From: Onchidella celtica
Taxonomy: Eukaryota; Mollusca; Gastropoda; Systellommatophora; Onchidiidae
NCBI GenBank assembly: GCA_963931925.1
Contig: OZ007571.1
Coordinates: 58,491,625 to 58,555,624 of the forward strand
DNA length: 64,000 nt
Reading direction: 5' to 3'
The notes beneath the pieces are model-generated. The model searched no databases. It was not told the DNA's origin and saw nothing but the letters and a program-made list of their open reading frames with translations. Both the position numbers and the translations under genes were made by a program. This document shows, in pieces, positions 15,003-27,000 of this stretch (position 1 is its first letter; each line of letters begins with the position of its first letter).

Positions 15003-18000
15003 ATGACAAATATTCTGAATACGTTATGAAATGAGAAACTAAGTCTGCTAAAAGAGCATTAATTTAGTGTCTATTGCAGTAATTTAACGTGTGTTGCATG
15101 TGTTAGTGACCACTGCACTGCCCTTTTTAAACATTCTTAACATTGATATCTGTCGAGCTTTTTAACAATGCGGCCACTTCTGGTTACGTATGTTGTGCGT
15201 GTGTCTGATTGCGCACTCCGAGACGGTGAGTTAGGGAGAGTTGAAGGTGAGCGATGAGGCTCAACCTGCAGCTGCGGTGTATCTCCTTCTTGGCTGCTTG
15301 GTGTTGGAGCTGATTTTGCTTGAGCTTCGAATGTAGGAGGTGGTACCAACAATGGTAGTTGAGGCTTGCTGGCGTCTGAAGACAGTGTAGTATGAACCAT
15401 CTGGTCAGCATGCTGACGCCATTGAATGCCTGGTGCTATATCAATTTCTTATGAGAGTGGACCTTTACAGGCTGATATGGTACCTTGTTGCCATCACTGA
15501 TGCCCGCGATAGTCGCGAACGAGTACTTTGTCACCGATGTTGAAATCACGAGTATTGGCTTGTGAGTGTGATTTCATTTGTTGTTTTTTCAAAGACACGG
15601 TAGACTCGATGTTCGGACGAATGATGTCCAAGTGAGACCGTAAATTTCTCCCAAACATAAGAGTTGCCGGAGATTCATTGGTTGTTGAATGTGGAGCATT
15701 TCTGTAGGTGAAAAGTAATCTTGAGGGCTTTGTATGCAAATTACCTTAGTCACCCTTCGCTGCCTTCATTGCTTGTTTGAAGGTTTTGACCATTCTTTCT
15801 GCCAATCCATTGGTAGCTGGATGATAGGGTGCGCTGAGGACATGTTTGATGCCATTGCCTTTCATGAAGAGCTTAAATTCTTCTGAAGCAAACTGAGGAC
15901 CATTGTCGCTAACTAGTTGTTCTGGTAGTCCAAATCTTGCAAATGTCTCGCTCAGTAAGTTTATGGTGGATGTGGTTGTTGAATTTGATGTGGGGATGAT
16001 TTCTGCCCATTTGGAATGAGCGTCTACGACTACGAGAAACATTAATCCCATGAATGGACCTGCATAGTCTATTTATGCACACGCTGCCAAGGCTTGGATG
16101 GCCATTGCCATGGGTGTAGAGGCGATCTGATTGGATCTGGTTGTGTAGTTGCGCATCCGGCACAGCCTTTGGTCGTCGCTTCTATGGCTTTATCCATTCC
16201 AGGCCACCAAAAATAATTTCTGGCAATGTTTTTCATTTTAACCACACCAAGATGTCCTGAATGTAGAGAAGCGAGAATCTTGTGTCTCAGTTGTGTCGGT
16301 GGAATGAGCCCCAAAGTAAACAATTTTGGCGCACGACTAAACTCTTGTTTTCTAGTGAAGAATGGTTGCAGTTCCTGCGTAACTGTGCCTGGCCAGTTGT
16401 CGTTTCTTACAAAAGCCATGGCATGAGAGATCACTGGATCATTGAGAGATTCCTTTGCTATGATAGCTGCGTTGACTGGCAAGGAGTCGATGATATCTGT
16501 ATAGTAGATTTCATCAGCCATGTCAATGTCTCTTGATGAGACTGATAAAGGCAGTGGGTCTTGAGAGACTATCTGCGTTTGCATTCGCCTTCAAATTGCG
16601 GTATTTGATTTTATAATCGAACCCTGAGAGATATAAGGCATATCTTTGTAGCCTGGCTGCTGACATCAAAGGGATGCCTTTGGAAGGACTAAAGATGAAT
16701 TTCAATGGTTGGTGATCTGTGACCAGGGTGAAGTAGCGACCACACAAGTAATTGAAGAATTTCTTTACAGCCCAGACTATTGAGAGTGCTTCCTTGTCCA
16801 GTTGTGAGTAATTTTTCTCAGAGTTGTTCAGAGTGCGGGAAGCATATGCAATTGGTCTTTCGTCACCTTTTTCCGTTATATGTGACAAGACTGCTCCGAT
16901 GCCGTAAGGTGAAGCATCTGCTGCAAGTTTTAGAGGCATTTTAGGATTGTAGTGGATCAGTACTTGGTCTGATGCTACCATATCCTTTAGATTTTGGAAT
17001 GCGTTTTCGCACTGGTCTGTCCATTTGAACTGTTTGCTGTCTTGGAGCAAATCGTAGAGAGGCTTGACCACTTGTGTCATATTATTGAGCCATTTGTGGT
17101 AGTAATTGACCATACCTAGGAATGATCGTTAGTGTGTTTTAGTTGTAGGAGTAGGTGCCTTTGTGACAGCTGCGACTTTGTCAGCCGTTTTATGCAGACC
17201 GTCTTTGGTGACCCGAATACCACAAAATGTGACTTGCTTTTGGAAAAAGCTGCACTTGTTTAAGTTGGCTTTCAGTCCAAATTCTTGAAGTCGTTTTAGG
17301 ACATTTCTCAGATTCTCTAAGTGCTGCTCGTCACTTTGGCCTGTGATTATCATATCGTTTTGGTTGCACTGGACACTGTGTAGGCCCCGTAGAATCTGGT
17401 CCATTGTTTTCTGCCAAATGGCAGGTGAAGATGTGATGCCAAATGGTAGTCTGTTGTAGATGTACAGACCTTTGCTTGTATTGATAGTAGTGAGATGTTT
17501 AGACCCTTCCTGTAATTGGAGTTGTAAGAAGGCTTGTCTTAGGTCCATTTTGGAATATGTTTGTCCCTGTTCTAGAGTAGCCAGCATGTCTTCGATTCTT
17601 GGTGGTGTATACTGCTCTGTCTCAAGCACTGGATTGACTGTGACTTTAAAATCTCCACAAATCCTGACGTCTCCATTAGGTTTCAAAACTGGTACTCTGG
17701 GTGTAGCCTATTCACGGTTTGGAACTTTTGCGAGGATTCCTTGTCTTTCCAGATTGTCTAATTCCTTCTCAACCTTACTCTTCAAAGCTGAGGGAACTGG
17801 TCTTGCTTTCACAAATTTTGGTTTTGCTTCCTTCTGAACTTTGAGAGTTGCCTCTAGGTGTTTGATGGTACCTATTCCTTCAGTGAAAACTTCTTTGAAC
17901 TCCTTTTTTAGATTTTCTACACTTTCCTTGGTGTTTGTAGAGAGCTGTTGTAAACCTAATGCCGGCCATTTGAGTTTTAGAACAGATAACCAGTCTCTCC

Positions 18001-21000
18001 CGAAGACTGGATTATTGCCTTCACGCAGAATTAGGAGAGGAAGATGTCTCTGTCCATCTTTATCTGCTGTGACGAAGACCTTTCCTAATGGTGTGACTAC
18101 TTCGTTTGTGTATGTGCTAAGTTTGACATGTGCGTCTTGTAGGTGAGGATTTTTGTGGAAATATTTCTTATGGTCATGACCGAAGCTGCTGCGCCTATAT
18201 CGAGTTCTATTTGTACAGGAACCGAGTCCAGTCTGACTTCCACTATGATTTTGGGGACGCTAACACTAATGTTGTGTAAATCCAAATGGTAGTGCTCCTC
18301 CTTCAATTCGCGGACGGTTGGACGTTTTAGTTGCGAAGTACTGCCCTTTTGTTTGTAAGCACCTTTATTCTTCGACTTACAGGCTGCTTGAATATGCCCC
18401 CGTTTAGAGCATTGCTTACAAAAAGCGTCCGTGTAGTAGCAGTTGGACCTGTAATGATTGGACTTGCCACACGACAGGCAAGGTTGAAAATGTTGAAATT
18501 TTGATTTTCTGAGTTGCTGATGTTTCGGCGTTGATGGCGTGAGTTTGATTTTGTGCAAAGAATTAGAAGTATTATGAATTTCTGCTGCATCTCTGTGAGC
18601 TGTTTCCATTGTTAAGGCGAGGGTCATCGCACTGTCAAAGGTGAGTCTGGATTCTTGTAGCAAACGCTTTTGAATTGACTCGTCGCGTAGACCACAGACC
18701 AATCTGTCCCTAGGTGTAGGTTTTAGGGCTTCACCAAAATTGCAGTGCTCGGATAGTTGCTTAATTGAGGCTATAAATTCGGCTATGGTTTCGCTTGCCC
18801 CCTGATTTCTCTTATGAAACTTGAACTTTTCCACTATTTCGAGGGGCGGAGGACTGAAATGAGTTTTTAACAGGCCACAAAGGTCAGCATAGGTCTTCGC
18901 AGAGGGTAATTCTGGGACAGTTAATGACCGCAACTTGTTGTAGGTTTTGGCCCCTATTGAAGACAAAAGTAGTGATGCATGTTTATTAGTACTGATATCA
19001 TTGGCAATTATGTATGCATCCAGTCTCTCCTTGTAGTTAGTGAAACTCTCTACAGCTTCGTTGAAAGCATCAGGTCTCGGCATTGTGATAAATTGGGTAG
19101 AACTTACATGAAAACTTGTAAGGAATGCACGTCAGCTTTATGAAAACACTAGCTGATCCTCGTCGCCATTGTGGTGTCTCGTGAATCAGTTAAACATTCA
19201 CGCAAGAAGTAACAAACACAGCCATCTCTTAGGTGATCCGGTACAAGAGTACCCGGATTAATTTTACAGGAAGTATCCGTGACGCGGTTATAATAATGAC
19301 GTATGGAATTCGGAAATCCGTTGGGTTCCAGAGTATACCATACATGTACTCGTTTCAATTCTGTTTAAACACATGCGATGGGTTGCCTGTTAATGATTAT
19401 GCAATAGTTCAAATCTGATTAAACGCTGACCTGGAAAACCCAAGAGTCTGTTTTTACAAGGGGGTACATGGATGGCCTTACCCATGTCTATGGCACACTG
19501 GCAGCCAGTGCAGTAGTAGTGTAAGTGATTTTTCATTAAAAAACATTGCATTTCTTCAGAAATTTTTAAAAACTCAAGGACTTATCTCAAGACAGAGAAA
19601 AGAAGACCTAGTCCTGCTATGCACCCATGCAAACAGAGTGGGAATTGAGGGAGACCCTGATGGATTGCTGGTAGATTGCTCGATCTCTCGTTCTAGATTT
19701 AAATCTAATGTAGACATAGATCTAATTGTAGGTAAAGGTATTGGCTGGGGTGCTTGGTGTTTAAAAAAAAAAAAAAAACGAGAGCCTGCACATTTGGCCA
19801 CATCTAGCTTAAGTAAGCTTCAGCTGTACAAGCTAGACCTACATTGTTAGGAACAAACAAAATGGTGGCTCGTTATCTTGGCCACATTAAGCTGGCAGTC
19901 TCGTCGGTTGCAGTGATGATCCAAACATCTCTCACTTGTACAAAGTGTCACTTTTACACAAGCCCTGGGCACAGCATTTTCTCTGCATTTTGATGTAATG
20001 CTATTCTTCACTTGGTCAATGCTCACTTCAACTTTGAAAGGAAGTGGTTATTTCTGGCTATTTTGCCTGCATGGGCATGGTCATTTCACCTGTTTTTAAA
20101 TACAGACAGGTAATTTCCAAGGGATTCATCCTGACCGAAACAGGCCTATTTCAATAAATATTACATTACTAGCCTCTGATATATGTACATTAGATTACTG
20201 TCAGTGCTGACCTCCTTTGGGAAGTGGCTTCTCAAACAGTCCAGAAACGGTCTTGCAAGTGGAGTTATCTCCTGCACAAACCCTGCAGTTATCTTCCTTC
20301 ACGACTGATCCCAGGTATCCATCACATCCAACAAACTGAGGAAAAATCAAAAGAAAATCCTCATGAGTGGAATATTAAGCATTCTGGATGCTCATTAACT
20401 TTTGGTAAACACAGCTAATTAAAATTACAAAGCATATCAGTAACATTTGAAGGAAATTGCACTAACTTTGAGCATCTGTTGTGGGGAGAGTTTTTAAGCT
20501 GCACCCATCGTTTTTTCACTAAACAGTACATTGACTTCTCCTTAACAGTGATAAAATCATAAAGTTGTACCCATGTATTTTGATGGGCGACTCGAGTGGT
20601 AAAGGCGTGACAGGGAGAATTGGGATAGTGGAACAGACACAGCATGTACGTTGGAGAACCAGCGTGAGCGGCACTTTTTATTATTCCTCCGCCAAGCATG
20701 CGCAAACAATGAATGGTGAAGGGGAGAGAAAGACAATTTACATCAAGCATCAAGGAACCATCGACTATGTTCCTTAGACCATTATTGGCAGTAACTCGTA
20801 TGTCTAGCCCGAATACGATATCTCCCCTTTTAGGATAAAGACACAACAAATAACTCTTTTCAACTTGAACCACCAGTAACTAAATAAATCCAGCAGAGCG
20901 TCCTCTGACTTTTATGCTTCAGCACACAGTATCTGTTTTCACTTCGAAACGACGATGCGACTTCCTGCATAGCGTCACTGAATAAATCAAAAGTCTCTCA

Positions 21001-24000
21001 CCAAGCCATCCTTGGTTACTTATGATTATGGTATGTCACTTTACTGGTACCGGGCTGGTTTGTTGACCTGGCGACCAGACCTGGTTACATATGGCTGTGG
21101 CGACTGCGTCGGCGGCTGCTCTGGCGGTGGCTGCCCCTGCTGCTGAAGCGGTTGCACCGGCTGCGACGTTTCACTGCCTGTAGGTTGTACGGACATCTTC
21201 GGGTCGTCTTCGTTGATCTGCATCGACATCTTCGGATTGTCTCCGTTGATCTGCATCGACATCTTCGGGTTGTCTACGGTGATCTGCTCGGACGACATAC
21301 GTAACCTTATGTGCTTGCGGTTACGCCTCAGCCTACCCTCAGGTGTCTGAACGAGGTAGGATCTTGGAGCACACTTTTCAAGGACTTCGCCTGGCTTCTT
21401 CCAGCCTTTCTCTCCATCCTCCTTCATGAGGACGAGGTCACCGGGTTTAAGCTCTGGCAAGCTCCGTGCTCTTTGGTCAAAGTACTGCTTTTGTGACTGC
21501 TTTGACTTTTCGTCACTCTGGCGTACTTTGTCATGTTCCACTTTACATGGGACAAGGGACTGGGGAAGGACGGGTAGGGTTGTGCGTAGCCTCCTTCCGA
21601 ACGCTAGCTCTGCCGGGCTTACTCCGAGAGTAGGGAGTGGAGTAGCTCGGTAAGTCAGCAAAGCAAGGAGATAGTCTTTTTGTCTTAGGATCTCCTTTGC
21701 TGTCTTCACGGCACGTTCTGCCTCACCGTTTGACTGTGGATAATGAGGTGAACTGGTGACATGGCAAAAGTTCCATTCTTGAGCAAATCTCTTGAATTCT
21801 GCTGAAGAAAACTGTGTTCCGTTGTCGGAAACGACTGTCTCCGCAATTCCATGTTGCGAGAAGATTATCTTCACCTTGTTGATGACTGCTATGGAGGTCA
21901 TCTTGCTGAGTTGAGCTATGTCTATGTAGCGACTGTAATAATCGACTGAGACGAGGTAGTTCTGGCCTTTGATCTCGCAAATGTCGACAGCGATCCTCTG
22001 AAAGGGTCGTTCTGGCATCTTCGACGGAAGCAATGGCTCACTCGCTTGTGATGGTTTCTTCTCTTGACAATGCTTACAAGCTGCGACTCTGTTCTTGATG
22101 TCTTGGCTTATGTGTGGCCACCACAATGATGTTTTTGCTCGTTCACGGCACTTGGTGATTCCCGTATGGCCATGATGGATACGTTCCAACACTTCTGCTC
22201 GCATGGAGACTGGTACGACGATGCGATCGCCATAGATCAACAGTCCTTCATGGGCACTGAGGTCTCCACGAACTGCAAACAGATCTCGAGCTGCCAATTT
22301 GACATCTTCTTTGTAGACTGGCCATCCCCTGATGGTGTAGTCTAGCGCTGTTTTGAGGATGACGTCTTTCTGGGTCTCCTCACGCATCTGGTTCAGCTTG
22401 GCATCTGAAACTGGCCATGCACTTGTAACTTCATGCACGTAGACTTCTACGTCATCTTGTAGTGCTGTTTTTCCTTTCTCTGGCTTCAAAGGACTTCTTG
22501 ACAGGGTGTCTGCTATCACCATGTCTTTCCCTTGGACGTACACTGCTTGTGGCTTGAACCTCATCAGCCTCATCAGCATCCTTTGGCATCTCAGTGGTGT
22601 GTCTGATAAGTCTTTGGTGTTGATGAGCGGAATGAGTGGCTTATGGTCGGTTTGAAGCGTGAAGCTGTCTAGCCCAACCAAATATCTCTCGAATCTCTCG
22701 CAAGCCCACACTGACGCAAGGATTTCTTTCTCGATCTGTGCCCAGTGTGTCTCTGTTTTGGTCAGTGTTCTCGAGCAGAATGCGACTGCACGCAATCCAT
22801 CTTCATGCTCCTGGAGAAGAACTCCTCCAAGACCGTAGCCCGACGCATCGGCTGAGACTGTCGTCGGCTTCTTTGGGTCGAAGTACGCTAAGGTAGGCGC
22901 AGTGGTAAGCATCTCCTTCACCTTCGAAAAGGTCTCTGACTGCTCTGGACCCCATGTCCATGCTGCATCCTTGGACAAGAGCGCGTTCAGCGGTTTCAGG
23001 ACTGAGGACAGGTGTGGTAAGTACCTTCCAAGATAGTTGACCATGCCCAAGTATCTTCTGAGTTCTGCGACGTCTTCTGGCTGTGACAGACTCTTGATCG
23101 CATCAATCTTGGACGGATCTGGATGAACGCCCTGCTCACTGATGACGTGGCCAAGAAAGGTAATCTCCCTCTTCTTGGACTCACACTTGCTCTTGTTCAG
23201 ACGTAGGCCTACTTCCTCAAGCCTCTGGTGGACCTTGGTAAGTAGCACGTCATGCTCCCCCAGCGTCCTGGAGTGACAAACGATGTCGTCAAAGTAGCAT
23301 ATGACTCCATCAATGTCCTGCAGTATTTCCGTCATAACGCGTTGAAAAATCTCTGGAGCAGAGGAGATTCCAAACGGAACGCGTTTCATGAAATATCTTC
23401 CGTAGGGGGTAAGAAAGGTAGTGAGCTTGGCTGTGCTCTCATGAAGTGGAAGTTGCCAGAAACCTGACTGAGCATTGAGCTTGGAGAACACAGTGGAACC
23501 CCTCAGCTTGTGGATGATATCGTCGATTGTAGGTATGACGTATCTTTCTCTCTGAACTGCTTGGTTCAACTTTTTCAGGTCTACGCAGATCCTGACGTCA
23601 CCGTTAGGCTTCACAACTGGAACCATGGGCGACACCCACTCAATCGGCTCTGTGACTTCTTCGATTATTCCTTCTTTCATTCTTCCTAACTCTTTCTTCA
23701 CCTTTTCTTGCAGCGGGATTGGCACCCTTCTTGCTGTAGTGATACTGTACGGCTGTGTACCTTCTTTGATCTTTATTCTCACGGGCTCACACTTCACTGA
23801 CGCGAAAGTAACTGAATTCACTCTCTGTACAAGGTTCAGCGCTGTCGCTGTACTGCGGCTAAGAAGACTGTCAGAGTCGTACACTGTAGCATCAATCTTC
23901 TTGTCAAACTTTGTTGTGAAGTGACCTAGAGTTTTCACTCTGCCCCCTGGACTCACCAGGTTGACACGATTCGTTGGAAGCAGCTTCGGCTTTCCTAGCT

Positions 24001-27000
24001 TTGCCCATGTAGATTTGCTGATCAGGTTGACGTCGGCCCCTGTATCAATCTTCCAGTTGACACTTGTTCCTTCTAGACTCAAATTCACCCTCCATGGTGG
24101 TTCATTGGACTCGACGCTTCCCATGAAATACTCTGTTTCAGGCTCAGGCTCTTTCTCAGGCTCATTTTCTGGCTCTGGTTCTTTTGCTGGCTCTCTTTCA
24201 AGCTCTCTTTCTGGCTCTGATGTAACTTCATCTTGTTTCTTTGTCTTCGACTTGCACATCTTTGCAAAATGTGACATCTTTCCGCACTTGTGGCATTTCT
24301 TCTGGTATGCTGGACACGTCCTCTTTTCATGGGTAGCTCCGCATTTCTTGCACGCAAACTTCTCTGGAGTATGCGCGTGTGCACCTTGACCTTCGTGTGA
24401 TGATCCCTTCCCTCCTCGACTACCGGGTCGGAAGCGGACTCCATTCACTGACGTTGCACCTCTTTGTTCCTGTATTTCTTTCTTCACTTGTTCACACTAC
24501 CTTGACATGGTGATTGCCATCTGAAAAAGTCAGCGCACTCTCTAACTGAAGCTTTTCAGAACTCTCTTTGTCTCTGAGCCCGAGGACCAGTCTATCTCTA
24601 ATAGTGTCCTTCTTTTCTGTGAAAGCAGCATGCTCTGCTAATTCATACAAAGCATTGACGTACTGTTCAACTGTTTCTCCTTCTTTCTGGTTCCTACTGT
24701 GGAAAGTTGCTCTAATGTGAATCACGTTTCTCTTCGGAATGAAATGTTCATCAAACTTTTTCTTGACCTTTTCATAGTCTTTCTTGTCGGCATCACTCAT
24801 TTCAAACTGTGCAAAAATCTTATCAGCGTCAGCTCCCATTGAGTACAGTAAGCTACTGACCTGAATTTCGCCATCTTCTTTGCTCAACTTCGATGCAAGC
24901 CTGAAGCGATTGAATCTTTCCACCCAAGCAGGCCATGCAGACGGATCTTGAAATGCAAATGGCTGCGGCGGTTTGAACATGGTGACACGAGGTAGCAGTT
25001 TTCAATCAAGAAACTTAGCTCAGAAAAGTTCGTTGTGCAGCAACTGTCGGTTACCCTGCATTCCCCTGAAGTTCATGAAGATTCTGACACCATATTTTGA
25101 TGGGCGACTCGAGTGGTAAAGGCGTGACAGGGAGAATTGGGACAGTGGAACAGACACAGCATGTACGTTGGAGAACCAGCGTGAGCGGCACTTTTTATTA
25201 TTCCTCCGCCAAGCATGCGCAAACAATGAATGGTGAAGGGGAGAGAAAGACAATTTAGATCAAGCATCAAGGAACGACTATGTTCCTTAGACCATTATTG
25301 GCAGTAACTCGTATGTCTAGCCCGAATACGACACCATGCTAAAACGCAAAGTGACAAAATGATCAAATACCACTGATATAAATTAGCACATTTTGGCATG
25401 GCAAGGCAAGAGGCTGACAAGCATCTTGGTCTCCGTGACTCCCTGCTCCAGCTGGCGGCAACCAAAGTACCACAAATGTGACACTGTGCCCTATTCTAGT
25501 TTGTCTCATACTCACATGACAATCTCCATTGATGCAAACGTGTGGTTTGTCTGGGAAGCACTTGGTTCCATCCTTCACTTTTGGGGACCGCTCCGTGTAG
25601 AAGTTGTAACCTTCAGCCATGCAGACTAAAGAACAAGGCTTCGCCTGCTCTACAGAATAAAAATGCATTAGGCAACAGAGGGATCAGTTAAGTGCAGGCT
25701 TAAACCACAAAAATATTTCCAAAATGACTGACCTGACTGCCTGGAATTACTCAGCTGTACAATATCAATCCAAATTTAACAATGGTCCAAATGTTAAGCA
25801 GGTCTAAGTGCATTACCTGATATAAAATTAGCCTGTGGCTTTGATAATTCATTTGCTACTGTGCATAACTTTCGAGTTACCCAGAGTAAAAACAAACAAA
25901 ATAATCAATTTTTGTTTCACCTGTAAAACTTGCATTTTGACCATCTGGCAATGAAACCCCCTCGCTTCAATTAAAAAACATATTGAAATGAAAACCAAAA
26001 AGACATAACCTAATTTCATTATCTATAAACACATTTCCTTAACTGGAGTTGCACACCCCACCTAGAGATGCAAGCTGTCATGAATCAGGAACTTGTACTT
26101 TGTGCCAGATTTGGGAAGATTGCTTGTGAACAAAATCATCAATAACAAATTGAAAGACAGGTATAAATCTGGACTGCAAATGTTTACAGAAAAACTTTCG
26201 TAGCATTTCAGGCATAGAAAATCATACTTTTCTAACAAACCCTTGCACTTCTATAGGCAAGCTTGAACAAAAAGAGATAAGATGATATAAAGTAACATTT
26301 CAGTGTTTCACATGATATGGTGGTGTCCTGGCATCTATAAGATCAATTAGTAACAGCAGGTGGTTGCTGGATAGGACTTACATTAACTTACAACAAATTT
26401 AATCGATTAGCTTTCAGGAAAAAGCTTCATGAACCTTCATGAAATCAATTCAGACAAAATGCAGATGTTTAAGTCTTCCTGCACCAACTCAATGGATAAA
26501 CAAAATGGTACTGAATACAAAAGGCTGAAGTAATTGTTAAAATATGTCACAGAAGCTCAGCAGCATTTTGCATCCCAAATCAGTATCTGCTTATTTAGAC
26601 AGTTAATTTAAAAATATATGTATAATATGTAATTTTACATCTATACATAGCTGCAAGCATTTTGTATATTATTCCTCATTACTGTATAACTATCCCTTAA
26701 TCTTTAGGGCGTAACAGTTTTGTTTCAAACTACAGTGCTTATCGTCTAAACCCAATATGTTTGTATGGCACTAACCTCCAGAGTATGGCACCCATTTGTA
26801 ATAACTTCCGCGGAATGAAACGTTGTTGTAGCTATTGCACTGGACTTGACGGAAATCTTCAGAATTGGGTGGGCAGGGCTAGAGAAATAGAATTAAGTTT
26901 CAGGAAGTCCAACATCTTACGTATGAGAGTAATGTATTAAGCCTCTGTACCGACATTAGTGTGAGAGTGGTTATCTGTCTGTATGTTAGTGCATGGGTTG

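Larger units (their letters stand above)
14787..19342 (-). mobile_element. Ty3/gypsy LTR retrotransposon A, full length but decayed
   Basis: Bounded by two 173-bp LTRs (14787-14959 and 19170-19342) and a 5-bp target duplication CATGT (14782-14786 and 19343-19347). The LTRs differ at about nine sites by my count, so the insertion is old. On the minus strand, a primer-binding-like TGGCGACGAGGATCAG follows the 5' LTR after one base, and a purine tract AGGGAAGGAA precedes the 3' LTR. Domain order is canonical: gag, protease, RT, RNase H, integrase. Several stops and frameshifts break the frame. It sits in an ADAMTS intron in the same orientation as the gene. Confidence 0.95.
20576..25333 (-). mobile_element. 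Ty3/gypsy LTR retrotransposon B, nearly intact
   Basis: LTRs at 20576-20820 (245 bp) and 25093-25333 (241 bp) with target duplication CCATG (20571-20575 and 25334-25338). The LTRs differ by about three substitutions and one 4-bp indel, so B is younger than A. On the minus strand the 5' LTR is followed directly by TGGTGTCAGAA, a typical tRNA-Leu-type primer site (plus 25074-25092). A purine tract AAAAGGGGAGA precedes the 3' LTR. It was inserted between ADAMTS exons 14 and 15, about 180 and 240 bp from them, in the same orientation as the gene. Confidence 0.96.
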
